Assembly: GCF_900104085.1 (NCBI RefSeq)
Contig: NZ_FNLD01000003.1
Span: forward strand, 431,001-495,000
Source of the DNA: Pseudoxanthomonas sp. CF125
GTDB lineage: Bacteria > Pseudomonadota > Gammaproteobacteria > Xanthomonadales > Xanthomonadaceae
DNA length: 64,000 nucleotides
Reading direction: 5' to 3'
The translations under genes and the position numbers were made by a program. Below the pieces are notes generated by a model. That model worked only from the letters and a program-made list of their open reading frames with translations, did no database searches and was not told where the DNA came from. The stretch's first letter is position 1, and each line of letters opens with the position of its first letter. Positions 7,485 through 15,441 of the stretch are shown one piece after another.

Positions 7485-7790
7485 ATGGCGACAAGTGACC
7501 GAGTCTTGCTTGATCTGACTGGCGATCAGCAGGCTGCCCTGCAGCACTTTGGATTGGAAGTGGCACAGGTCTCCGTGAATGCAAAAACCGGAGCTGCCCA
7601 ACTCGTGCGTCCACGAAAGCCGGGCTTAGTACGCCTTACAACCGAGCAAACGAAGGCGCTCAAGAAAGACGTGACTGGCGCTCCTGAAATTGCTGGTTTT
7701 GAGACCAACCCCAAGACTTTTGGAATTGACCTGATAAGTGTCGCTGACAGCAGGAAGATCAAGGCTATGTGGGGCGAAGGGGGCGAGTAA
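7485..7790 (+). CDS. Candidate RiPP precursor or partner protein of the radical SAM enzyme
   Basis: The 101-residue product has an AAGAGG ribosome binding site eight bases upstream and ends inside the start of the radical SAM gene, overlapping it by 22 nt, so the two are almost certainly co-translated. It has no cysteine, no signal peptide and no membrane segment. The N-terminal part (about 1-60) is Leu/Gln/Thr-rich and leader-like, and the C-terminal part (about 74-101) contains NPKTFGIDLISVADSRK followed by MWGEGGE, with Phe, Asp, Ser, Lys, Arg and Trp that are typical targets of radical SAM crosslinking. The precursor role is inferred from size and context; it could instead be a non-modified partner protein. 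No known precursor class is recognised. Confidence 0.6.
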   Translation: MATSDRVLLDLTGDQQAALQHFGLEVAQVSVNAKTGAAQLVRPRKPGLVRLTTEQTKALKKDVTGAPEIAGFETNPKTFGIDLISVADSRKIKAMWGEGGE

Positions 7791-9130
7791 GACACCGCAA
7801 AGTGGTCTTGTATTTTTCCAAGTTGCCGACGGGGGAGACACTCTGCGTATTCCCGCAGACTTCTACGTGGATGTTTGTCTCAGAACAACAGTTACGGGAC
7901 ATCAAATTCCGCTTTTGGAGCCGCTTGGAGCTTCGGCCAATGGACTCTCCTCCGAGTTCAAATTCCGGATACTCGAATCAAGAGTCCACTGCTACCGTTG
8001 ATGAAGAAATAGCCAGCTATTTTCAGCAGTTTTCCAACGGAAACGAGCGCCCTAACGAAAGAACCCTCCTACGCAATCCAATTGTGAGCTTAACCAATCG
8101 ATGTTTTCTCAAGTGCGCCTATTGTTACGTTAGCTCCCCGTCGTTCACAAAATCTCAGTTCCGGACACTGGCATACGAGTATGTCGTGTCATTCATAGAT
8201 TCCCTGCTTAAAGTCGGGGGCAACGATGTTTTTTCCATCCAGTACTTCGGCGGCGAGCCTACAGTTCATAGGCAGCTTCCAGAGCTTATTAAGTACTCAC
8301 GCTCGAAGAATCTTCTAGTAAGAATCTCTACAAATGGTGTTGCAGCGTGTCTTCGATCAGAACAGTACATCGCAGCCATTAAGGATGAAGGAGTTGAATG
8401 GAGAGTTAGTCTTGATTCTATTCATGAATCTGTGAATGACTACTCGAGAGGCGCAGGAACGTTCCGCTCGATCATGCGAAATCTGGAGCACCTTCACTAC
8501 GTCGGCGCAAATGTTTCCTTGAAACCAGTTCTAACTCGAGAGAACATTTCTGGCCTTGAAGACTATCTTGAGTTTGCATTCTCGCATGGCTTTAAAGTCA
8601 CCTATGGAACACTACTCCCGGTCGGGGATGCCATTCGCAACGGAATCAAGAGAGAGCTGAATGAGTTTCATGTCGCGCAGTATCTAGTGGAGGTTTTTTC
8701 GAGAAAACCCCATCTGATCCAGACCATAGAGTTGTCACCACTTGGATGGACGCTGAAGACGATCTTTCTTCGCGGCGCCAAAGCCTTGCCTCGATTTACA
8801 CTCTATCTACACGACGACGGTAATGTCTACCCGATGGACGGGATGATTGGGCCGGAGTTTTGCCTTGGAAAAGCCGACGATTTCGATCTTGTGAAGCTTG
8901 CGAAACTTCAGTTGGAGCATGGCCTTTCATCAGAAAGATGCAGGAAGTGTTTTGTAAACGGATTCTGTTACACCGGCGACTTTCACGAGTTACGGAGCCG
9001 TGATCCTTCGATGAAAGCGGATTTTTATGCGTGCGAGGATAGGCGTGATATCTACATGCTCCTAATGAAAGGAGCGACAGAGTTTCAGAATATTGCGAGG
9101 ATCATGCTGTCCTCTCATTACACACACTAA
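7769..9130 (+). CDS. Radical SAM/SPASM-like enzyme, probable peptide maturase
   Basis: The product carries the radical SAM cluster motif CFLKCAYC (Cys 112, 116, 119 counting from the GTG at 7769), the YFGGEPTV segment (159-166) and RISTNG (185-190), all standard for the SAM-binding barrel. A C-terminal part resembles a SPASM or twitch domain: DDGNVYPMDG, then Cys 365, Cys 391, 394 and 400, and Cys 422, enough for extra iron-sulfur clusters. Enzymes of this build modify ribosomal peptides, forming carbon-carbon, carbon-sulfur or carbon-oxygen links. The N-terminal ~90 residues precede the barrel and could bind the peptide. The start is uncertain: GTG at 7769 overlaps the upstream gene, and another GTG lies at 7802. 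No transporter or dedicated peptidase gene is adjacent, so export and leader removal are unexplained. Confidence 0.8.
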   Translation: MGRRGRVRHRKVVLYFSKLPTGETLCVFPQTSTWMFVSEQQLRDIKFRFWSRLELRPMDSPPSSNSGYSNQESTATVDEEIASYFQQFSNGNERPNERTLLRNPIVSLTNRCFLKCAYCYVSSPSFTKSQFRTLAYEYVVSFIDSLLKVGGNDVFSIQYFGGEPTVHRQLPELIKYSRSKNLLVRISTNGVAACLRSEQYIAAIKDEGVEWRVSLDSIHESVNDYSRGAGTFRSIMRNLEHLHYVGANVSLKPVLTRENISGLEDYLEFAFSHGFKVTYGTLLPVGDAIRNGIKRELNEFHVAQYLVEVFSRKPHLIQTIELSPLGWTLKTIFLRGAKALPRFTLYLHDDGNVYPMDGMIGPEFCLGKADDFDLVKLAKLQLEHGLSSERCRKCFVNGFCYTGDFHELRSRDPSMKADFYACEDRRDIYMLLMKGATEFQNIARIMLSSHYTH

Positions 9131-9689
9131 ACTGGATATTCGGTTAGCTTGAGCGAATGTCCGATTTGGGTTGTGAGCGGACATTGAATTTTTATTTATC
9201 TGAAACTTCAAGGTTAGTAGCGATAAGGCGTGGTTATCGCTAGTGGCATGCCTGCACGTCGGCGAGAAGTGAAGCCGCTGTTCGAGCAATCGCATGCAAA
9301 GGTGTAAAGGTATGCACTTCAAGGCTGGCCGCCGCCTCGCCGGGTACTCAAACGGCAGCGGAGGCGGCTCAGAAACACCTACCGCAGAGCCAGACTCCTC
9401 CCGATTGCGAGGGACGCACTTGGTAGGCAACCTACACCTGCCCTGGCAGCATACGCTGCGCTGGCAATCATGTCGCTCCGCACGCTGCGGTCGCGGTTAT
9501 CCCAAAGAAAAACGTCAAAGGTCGCGTCAGATGCCTAGTCGGGTCTCACTTCGTGACCTGACCTTGGCATTGCCTTGAATCACTAAGAAGCAAGAATAAG
9601 GCAACTAAGAAAGGCCAGAACGAGTGGATAAGAGAACACTCGTTTCTTGAGGTCCCAGAAAAAAATCGCCAGGCCTGTGCCGATAGGAT
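9131..9689. other. Intergenic region with a perfect palindrome (9218-9242)
   Basis: No gene is supported in these 559 bp; a 94-codon plus-strand frame (9294-9578) has a biased, Arg/Gly/Ser-rich translation and no good start signal. At 9218-9242 lies TAGCGATAA, seven bases, then TTATCGCTA, a perfect 9-bp inverted repeat about 90 bp past the radical SAM gene. The same left arm and a related right arm occur at 5702-5726. Confidence 0.45.
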
Positions 9690-10385
9690 TCAGTCATAGG
9701 TAGAGGACTCCGGCGAGAATGTCTCGTATGCGCGCACTGCCCTCCGTATCCATCCGGAGGCCCAATCTGCGTCGTAGTCGCTGAAGTTCTCTGCAAAGAA
9801 CTTATCCGCCCATAAGAAGTACTCCAATACAGAGAAAGCAATGTGTCCCAAGGATGTGTACGCGTGTTCCGTAAACATGGGGTATACGGCAGTCATGCTT
9901 CCATCTTGAGCGTTGACGCTGCCCAAGAGTTCGAGTGGCTGTAAGGCCGAAGAGTGCGCGATTTCCGAGTATGAGCCATACAGAGATTTGATTTGAGTTT
10001 GGAGGGATGAGAGATTGGGCGTGCGTCTAAGCAGACCTTCAACGGATTCGACCTTCCGAAGTTCATTGAGGCGCGCCAGAAGCTCGATCTGCTTTCTTGT
10101 CAGCGTTGCCGCCTCGACTAATTCGCTATGGATTGTTAGGTCAACCGCGATGAAGTGTGTCCTTACGAAGGACACAATGAGCTTGGCAATATAGATTCCG
10201 TGCGGAATACTCCTTACATCCTTGCCGCTCATCAGAAACATTGTGGTCGCGACATATTCGTTGGCAACGGAAACTAGCGGTAGTGCATGAGGATTCTCTA
10301 AAAACTTGTTGCGCGCGATTTCCCGGAACGCATGTCGGGAACGTAAGTAGTTGTCTTGAGCCAGCTGCGGCAATGGTTGATTCAT
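9690..10385 (-). CDS. Unknown soluble protein, 231 residues
   Basis: I do not recognise this family. The protein is mainly helical and soluble, with conserved-looking patches such as SLYGSYSEIAHSSAL (about 154-168) and a hydrophobic stretch HIAFSVLEYFLWADKFF (about 196-212) near the C terminus. The serine- and histidine-containing SEIAHSS segment recalls small bacterial proteins annotated only as hypothetical. The ATG at 10385 is chosen because the upstream extension to 10451 lacks a start signal; no strong ribosome binding site is visible for either. It is followed, on the same strand, by no close partner, and it reads towards the radical SAM region. Function unknown. Confidence 0.55.
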   Translation of the reverse strand: MNQPLPQLAQDNYLRSRHAFREIARNKFLENPHALPLVSVANEYVATTMFLMSGKDVRSIPHGIYIAKLIVSFVRTHFIAVDLTIHSELVEAATLTRKQIELLARLNELRKVESVEGLLRRTPNLSSLQTQIKSLYGSYSEIAHSSALQPLELLGSVNAQDGSMTAVYPMFTEHAYTSLGHIAFSVLEYFLWADKFFAENFSDYDADWASGWIRRAVRAYETFSPESSTYD

Positions 10386-10495
10386 GTCAAACACTCGAAT
10401 TAAGCCGGTTCGTGATGAATTGGCAAGGAGGCCGATGATACTGGGAAGCATAACGAAGCTAGTAAACCTGATGCGGGTTCCGTTCGAATAGATTT

Positions 10496-10894
10496 TTAGG
10501 CATCAGCGAAGTCAACACGATAGAAGACTTCATCATCCTTTCGACTTGTCTCCACCGCCCCGAATTTTGCAAGTAGCCCATTACTAGGACGACCAATCCT
10601 TGCCTTAGCTATGACCCAAGTAATTCCTCTTCGGACCGCGACGGACTTGGCTAGGACAAGAGACGCGAGAGCAATTCCCTTCCTCTGGTAATCTGGATGA
10701 ATCGCAATCATTGCCTCATGCTGAAGCGTCACTGTCAGTATTCCAACGGTTATCTCGTCATACAGGATGGCTTGCGCGATCCCGCCTATTGTTTCCAAGG
10801 GCAAGATTGCTTCGGGAGGAAGCCCCGGCAACAAGAATTGCAATGCGGGACTATCGAGGTGCTCCCTTCTCAGAGACTCAAGTGAAACTGTCAT
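10496..10894 (-). CDS. GNAT-family N-acetyltransferase
   Basis: The 132-residue protein has the core of a GNAT fold. The acetyl-CoA-binding motif A is MIAIHPDYQRKGIALASLVL at about 62-81, where QRKGIA matches the Gln/Arg-x-x-Gly-x-Ala loop. A preceding strand (EITVGILTVTLQHEAMI) and a following Val-Ile-Ala-Lys-Ala strand are in the expected order. It is short for the family, so the substrate-binding region must be small. It lies within a run of minus-strand genes from 9690 to 12066. Substrate unknown; resistance, protein modification and toxin roles are all possible for such island-borne GNATs. Confidence 0.7.
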   Translation of the reverse strand: MTVSLESLRREHLDSPALQFLLPGLPPEAILPLETIGGIAQAILYDEITVGILTVTLQHEAMIAIHPDYQRKGIALASLVLAKSVAVRRGITWVIAKARIGRPSNGLLAKFGAVETSRKDDEVFYRVDFADA

Positions 10895-10906
10895 TTGATC
10901 TGATGC

Positions 10907-11104
10907 CTAGCGTCCTAATTGGACCGACCCTTTATATCGCAGATCGTCAGATCGCAGCGATAACGCACCATCATTCTTGTTCAAAGCTGAGATGCCGTTG
11001 CCGCCTCGATTCTTTGCGATGCGTTTGATCTGCTTTGGCGTAAGGGGTTTCGCTATTCCTGGGAACCGGTCCTGCCTGCCATTGCCAGCAACTAAATCGA
11101 ACAT
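10907..11104 (-). CDS. Small basic protein, unknown
   Basis: The 65-residue product is basic and soluble, with LTPKQIKRIAKNRGGNG in the middle (about 21-37). It begins nine bases after the stop of the 11114-11587 gene and ends just before the GNAT gene, all on one strand, so it could be part of a small operon. There is no clear ribosome binding site, and the length is near what occurs by chance. I can assign no function. Confidence 0.35.
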   Translation of the reverse strand: MFDLVAGNGRQDRFPGIAKPLTPKQIKRIAKNRGGNGISALNKNDGALSLRSDDLRYKGSVQLGR

Positions 11105-11113
11105 GCGTTGGAA

Positions 11114-11587
11114 CTAAACCGGTCCGATCCTTGTTCGGAGCAATTCGAACCACACATGCGTTTTGTCGCGGTCTATGACACCCCCCGACCCCGTCATCAC
11201 ACTCAGTGACGTAACAGTCAGGTCGCTCTTCTTGAACACTATCCGTACGCTCCTGCCGAATTTCTCTTCCCGGATCGCGGTGATGTCTCGAAGGCTAACC
11301 GTGAGCATCGTGTCGTAACGCTGCTCGGCTTCCAGCCATTGTTGGAAGTAAATTCCCTTGGTAGTTATCAGCAAGACGCCTAACAACGGTGCCTGCTGGC
11401 TCCGAATGTCCGCGAAACCATTGGCATTATTGGCCCACGCACCAGGCTCCGATGCTAGTACCTGTCCTGCATCGGTAGGCAATTGCGCCTCTGCCAGCTG
11501 CTGGTAATTACCCTGATTAACCGGCCCAAACGAATTCAAGCCCGTCAGCAGAACCAAGCTCAGCCCGCTAAGTATCCATTGGTGCAT
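11114..11587 (-). CDS. Exported protein of unknown function
   Basis: The 157-residue product begins with a hydrophobic N terminus (QWILSGLSLVLLTGLNSFG, about 3-21) that fits a signal peptide or anchor. The mature part is compact and beta-rich in appearance, with LLGVLLITTKGIYFQQWL and SVRIVFKKSDLTVTSLSV stretches. No catalytic motif or family is recognised. It lies between the 10907 small gene and the 11671 exported protein gene on the same strand; the two exported proteins could work together in the envelope. Confidence 0.6.
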   Translation of the reverse strand: MHQWILSGLSLVLLTGLNSFGPVNQGNYQQLAEAQLPTDAGQVLASEPGAWANNANGFADIRSQQAPLLGVLLITTKGIYFQQWLEAEQRYDTMLTVSLRDITAIREEKFGRSVRIVFKKSDLTVTSLSVMTGSGGVIDRDKTHVWFELLRTRIGPV

Positions 11588-11670
11588 TTTAGATCGACCT
11601 TTTGTTCTGAGAGTGCATTCTTCTAGGGATCGGATGAGTCACCATCGGCGCTTCTTGTTGCGAGAGTCGA

Positions 11671-12066
11671 CTACTGCTTCTCATTGAGATTGGGTGCGTC
11701 ACCGCAGTACAGATCAAAATAGAAGTCTTTGGATTTCTCTGAGATGTAGACGCTCTTGCCCAAAGAGGTCGCGTAGAACCGCGACCAACCCACATAGGCG
11801 CCGACGCTGTTCTTCGCGTTCAGTTCACCGCAGTAGATCAAGCTGACTTCCTCAGGCGGACCTTTCAGGTGAATCGTCCTGAGACTCAGATTGCGAAACT
11901 GGACCGAGAACGGGTCTTTGAGAGAGGACTTTTCGATGATGAGCTTCCTGATGGGCGCATCGTCATCAAATGGAACGAAGGGTGGAAGATCATCCGTCGC
12001 TGCCTTAACGGCGCTGCTGACGATCAGAAGTCCACCCAGTACCACTAACAGCTTGGTGACCGACAT
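11671..12066 (-). CDS. Exported protein of unknown function
   Basis: From the ATG at 12066 the product has 131 residues, with a clear signal peptide (MSVTKLLVVLGGLLIVSSAV, then KAA as the likely cleavage site). A GGAGAAAGC stretch just upstream is a good ribosome binding site, which is why the start six codons earlier was not used. The mature domain is beta-rich and has two cysteines (YCGEL and YCGDA) that could form a disulfide in the periplasm. No family is recognised. It is divergent from the XRE-type regulator gene at 12176, 109 bp away, which may control it. Confidence 0.62.
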   Translation of the reverse strand: MSVTKLLVVLGGLLIVSSAVKAATDDLPPFVPFDDDAPIRKLIIEKSSLKDPFSVQFRNLSLRTIHLKGPPEEVSLIYCGELNAKNSVGAYVGWSRFYATSLGKSVYISEKSKDFYFDLYCGDAPNLNEKQ

Positions 12067-12175
12067 TGCTTTCTCCACTAGCACGCCCCGTTGGGTGCAG
12101 ATAAACTACGTTGAACGTAGTACGAGTTCAATAGGCTTCCCGGCATTCTGTTGGCCCTTGTCACTTGCTGGCCTT

Positions 12176-12514
12176 ATGCCTGGATCACTTGCGACGCAGC
12201 ATTTCGCCCGCCGGCTTAAGGCGGCACGGCTTGCTGCCGGATACACGCAGACCGAATTGGGTGTGCGTATCGGGCTGGAAGAAGATGTCGCCTCCACCCG
12301 CATCAACCGGTACGAGAAGGCTGTGCACAAGGCAGACATTGAGACGATCGAGAAGATGGCGCGGGAGCTGGGGGTGCCGGCGGCTTATCTGCTCGCCTCT
12401 GACGACCGTCTCGCCAAGGCGATCCTTGGCTTCGCAAGCCTGAAGCCTGGCGATCAAGACGCTGTGCTGGCTGCGATCAAGAAGCTCGCTCCGAATCTCC
12501 CAGATATCGTTTAG
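12176..12514 (+). CDS. XRE-family helix-turn-helix regulator
   Basis: The 112-residue product has a helix-turn-helix domain of the Cro/CI (XRE) type in its N-terminal 65 residues: FARRLKAARLAAGYTQTELG, then a recognition helix region with RINRYEKAVHKAD and ETIEKMARELGVPAAYLLA. The C-terminal ~40 residues are helical and may dimerise. The ATG at 12176 is chosen because the frame upstream reads through non-coding DNA opposite the 11671-12066 gene. It is divergent from the exported-protein gene and so is likely to regulate it, itself, or the recombinase and RadC genes at 12620-13997. Confidence 0.75.
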   Translation: MPGSLATQHFARRLKAARLAAGYTQTELGVRIGLEEDVASTRINRYEKAVHKADIETIEKMARELGVPAAYLLASDDRLAKAILGFASLKPGDQDAVLAAIKKLAPNLPDIV

Positions 12515-12619
12515 CCCGACATTCCACCATTTGGCGCGGCTTGTTCTGGCACTAGGACGTCGGCCCTGATCGAGGGAGCCTGAGGTTAGACGTTTTCGCA
12601 ATGGGTTGCTGCGCATGCC

Positions 12620-13108
12620 TTACACCCTCCCCATTGCCGCCAGGCTGGTGAACGCTTCAGCCGTCACCACAAAGTGGTCTAACAACCGGATGTCCACCAA
12701 TCCCAACGCCTCTTTTAGCTTATTGGTCAGCGCATGATCTGAGAGGGAGGCCGTAGGATCGCCAGAAGGGTGGTTATGTGCACAGATCAGCGCAGCCGCG
12801 TTTAGCTCAAGGGCACGCCTGACGATCACGCGCGGATGGACTTCGGCGCTGTCGATGGTGCCGGTGAACGCCGGCTCAGCTTCTATGATCCTGTGCTTGG
12901 TATCCAAATACAGCACGTAAAACACTTCTTGCTCGAGGCCCGCCAGGCGCATCTTCAGGAAGTCCGTGGCCGTAGTCGGGTCGGACAACGTACCCAAGCG
13001 TCTCAGTCGCTTGCGCAGGATCGCCGCCGCTTCGTTGAGAATCGCTTCGTCATTCCACACTTTCGAGCGTTGCCGGAGGAATGGCCTATCGGAGATGATC
13101 ATGGGCAT
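12620..13108 (-). CDS. RadC/JAB-domain (MPN) protein
   Basis: The 162-residue product ends with the JAMM-type metal site HNHPSGD followed by P-T-A-S-L-S-D, as in RadC and YeeS family proteins, in the C-terminal two thirds. The N-terminal DNA-binding part of full-length RadC (about 225 residues) is largely missing, as in most copies carried by mobile elements. The ATG at 13108 overlaps the end of the upstream recombinase gene by 23 nt, which suggests co-translation. RadC-like proteins are common in genomic islands near integrases; their role there is not settled. Its true function is uncertain although the family is clear. Confidence 0.8.
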   Translation of the reverse strand: MPMIISDRPFLRQRSKVWNDEAILNEAAAILRKRLRRLGTLSDPTTATDFLKMRLAGLEQEVFYVLYLDTKHRIIEAEPAFTGTIDSAEVHPRVIVRRALELNAAALICAHNHPSGDPTASLSDHALTNKLKEALGLVDIRLLDHFVVTAEAFTSLAAMGRV

Positions 13109-13997
13109 TGAGAATGAAGGGATCGAGTTCACGGATGTAACGCGCCAGCATGTCCAGGGAGGCATGCCCGGTCTGGCGCTGAATCGATACCAGACTCGCC
13201 CCGGCTCTGACCGCTGAAGTGACGAAGCCGGCACGTAGGCTGTGACCGGAGATGCGATCGACCGGAAGGCCCACGGCCACGGCATATCGCTTGATGATCA
13301 GGCTGACGGACTGATCTGATAAGCGGGCACCTGATCTTTTCGACTTCAGCAGGCGTCGGAACAACGGACCCGAACGGATGCCACTGGCATACAGCCATGC
13401 GCGCACGGCAAGCACGGTACAAGCGTCGCCGGTCCCATGGGGCACGCCGATCAGTCGAGTCTTCCCGTACTGATCATTTTTGCTTCGCCTCAGGCGTACC
13501 GTCAGGCCCGCTTCTGTAAAGCTCAGGTCCTCCACATTCAGAGACACGACCTCTGAACGACGGAAGGCGCAGGAGAAGCCAAGCATTAACAGTGCTCTGT
13601 CCCGCGTCTGGGTCAGGCCTACCGTGCGCTCGAACATCTGCTGCAAGTCTGCGTGCAAGATGGGTTGCGCCTGACGCGGCGTAACACCGTGCACCCGTTT
13701 TACTCCACGCATGAGCTTCTTGATAAGCGTGCTTTTAGTGGGATCGGTATGGCCCTGCAGTGCATGCGCCATGCCGATACCGGTCAACCGACGCTCTAGG
13801 GTTCGTACCCGGAACACCTTTGCCCGTTCGTTGATGTACTCGACGACCTGTTGCTCCGATGCCGGGAGGCACCCGCCCCATTTCAGGAAGTCGCGTAGGT
13901 CACCTGCGTACGCCCGTCTCGTCGAGTCCGACCAACATGCGGCGAGGTAGCGCTCAGTTGTCGGCTCGAGTGCAGTGAGCGCGACAAGGTCACTCAT
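13086..13997 (-). CDS. Tyrosine site-specific recombinase (second integrase in the island)
   Basis: The 303-residue protein has the lambda-integrase catalytic set: Arg in AFRRSEVVSL, Lys in RRSKND, His-x-x-Arg in SGHSLRAG, His in TGHASL, and the nucleophile Tyr in LARYIREL. An N-terminal core-binding domain (SDSTRRAYAGDLRDFLKW) is present, so the enzyme looks complete. It is XerC/D-like in size and differs from the P4-type integrase at 22284. It overlaps the RadC-like gene, and a further unknown gene (14052-15140) follows upstream on the same strand. No att-like repeats were found close around it, so it may be a remnant of an earlier insertion or a recombinase acting elsewhere. Confidence 0.85.
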   Translation of the reverse strand: MSDLVALTALEPTTERYLAACWSDSTRRAYAGDLRDFLKWGGCLPASEQQVVEYINERAKVFRVRTLERRLTGIGMAHALQGHTDPTKSTLIKKLMRGVKRVHGVTPRQAQPILHADLQQMFERTVGLTQTRDRALLMLGFSCAFRRSEVVSLNVEDLSFTEAGLTVRLRRSKNDQYGKTRLIGVPHGTGDACTVLAVRAWLYASGIRSGPLFRRLLKSKRSGARLSDQSVSLIIKRYAVAVGLPVDRISGHSLRAGFVTSAVRAGASLVSIQRQTGHASLDMLARYIRELDPFILNAHDHLR

Positions 13998-14051
13998 ACG
14001 TTTGGCAAGAAAGCCAGGGTAGGAACGTATTATCGATACCTATCTCGGTAC

Positions 14052-15140
14052 TCATGAGACGGTCCTTACGTTGACTTGACGGCGGAAAGCGTTGAGTTGG
14101 GGGAGGTCGTTGGCCATGTCTGATTTGAGTTGGGCGATTTGGTCTGGTGGTATGCCGAACCGACCTAGAGACACTTCTTCGGACCACTCACGAATGGCTG
14201 GGGCGTGTAGGACTTCGAGGGGTCGGCTCAGGTGTCCGCCTTCTGTGTAGAAGATAAGGTGGCCTAAGGCCTTCTTGAGGTTGCGAACTCCGAGAGCCTG
14301 GAGACGGCCACCCCATGGGGTGTGTCTGAGGAACTCGCCGATGGCCTGCATCCCGGGGGCTGAGTACATGCAGAAGGCAAAGGCCGGCAGACCGCTGATG
14401 AGGTCCCACGAGGCAGGCGCAGGTGGCTTCGGAGTGGGACAGGTGCGCCCTGCTCCTATGAGCTGGTGGGCCGGCACCAGGAGGGCGTTGAGGGCTTCCG
14501 TCCCTGCCCCACGGACCGCAATAAAGCGGACCAGGGGCGGTGCCTGGATCAGGTCCAGGTACTCGTCTCTGAGGCGCGGGTTGCCCCTGCTGATAGTCCT
14601 CCATCTGCCGGCAACCTGGGTTGAGTAGGCCGCCGTCTGACGCCAGGCGGTGGCGAGTGCGAGGAGCTTGGGCTTGTCGAAAACTCGAAGGCTTGAGCCG
14701 ACGTCCAGAAATTTGGTTGCAAAGGTGTCAAGGGGGAGTAGGCAGGCAAGGTCGCAAGCCGTGCGGGATTTGCGAGCACCCGCCAGTTCGGCTGAAAGAT
14801 GGCTGGCCAGCTGGCGGTCCCCCAGCCTTCTCTGCAGAACCCGCTTGCCCGCAATGGCGAGGACGCTAGCGGAAACCTCAAGGTTGCCAACGGAGATGTC
14901 TTCAAGCACGACGATGCGGATGCGTCGCCAGAAGTAGTCTGGGTCACGACGATGCAGCTCAAGGCCACATCTGGATGCCAGGCTGGCATCGCTGCGTCGG
15001 ATTGCCTTTTGCCAGGCGCTTGAGAGAAGTGAGAAGTCGTGTCGCGCTAACGCAGGCGAAACTGTCGCGACTGGAGCTTGGGTGAGACTTTCACTGAGTG
15101 CTTCTAAGAGGTTCTGCTCTTGGGCCTTGAGGCTATCCAA
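14052..15140 (-). CDS. Unknown protein, 362 residues, next to the recombinase gene
   Basis: I do not recognise this family with confidence. The protein is soluble and helical. One region, SRCGLELHRRDPDYFWRRIR then VVLEDIS (about 56-82), loosely recalls the Arg-Arg...Glu-Asp-Ile segment of the C-terminal part of RarA/MgsA-like clamp-loader proteins, but no P-loop is present and this likeness is weak. The C-terminal half has aromatic-rich patches such as GLPAFAFCMYSAPGM and GHLIFYTEGGH. The gene lies 54 bp upstream of the tyrosine recombinase on the same strand and could form an operon with it and the RadC-like gene. Confidence 0.6.
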   Translation of the reverse strand: MDSLKAQEQNLLEALSESLTQAPVATVSPALARHDFSLLSSAWQKAIRRSDASLASRCGLELHRRDPDYFWRRIRIVVLEDISVGNLEVSASVLAIAGKRVLQRRLGDRQLASHLSAELAGARKSRTACDLACLLPLDTFATKFLDVGSSLRVFDKPKLLALATAWRQTAAYSTQVAGRWRTISRGNPRLRDEYLDLIQAPPLVRFIAVRGAGTEALNALLVPAHQLIGAGRTCPTPKPPAPASWDLISGLPAFAFCMYSAPGMQAIGEFLRHTPWGGRLQALGVRNLKKALGHLIFYTEGGHLSRPLEVLHAPAIREWSEEVSLGRFGIPPDQIAQLKSDMANDLPQLNAFRRQVNVRTVS

Positions 15141-15441
15141 GGAAAACGCAGTGGAAGGGTGATTTCATACTTAGATCGTATCTTTTGCCGGTCAAGAGGC
15201 AAGAGATATCTCAGTTCAAAACAAAAAAAGCCGGTCAATGTAGAGCTACATCCACGAGCAATCAATCACATCTGTCAATCTCATTGAAAAGTGCCGTCCA
15301 TTGCCAGCAATCTAGCCAATCCGCATCCAACGCCTCAGAAACTTGAGGACACCGAAATCGATGTGGCCCGCGACATAGCCACATTCCACAAAGGTTGCAA
15401 GTTGGTCAGAACTTTTCAAACCACCCTGAGGGCACGCGCCT
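15141..15441. other. Intergenic region, no gene seen
   Basis: These 301 bp separate the end of the large nuclease/TPR/PIN gene and the start of the 14052-15140 gene. A 67-codon plus-strand frame (15291-15494) overlaps the end of the large gene and has no good start signal. I see no strong hairpin or terminator here. Confidence 0.4.

Noticed and set aside
9294..9578. 94-codon plus-strand frame
   Set aside because: Arg/Gly/Ser-biased translation and no ribosome binding site.
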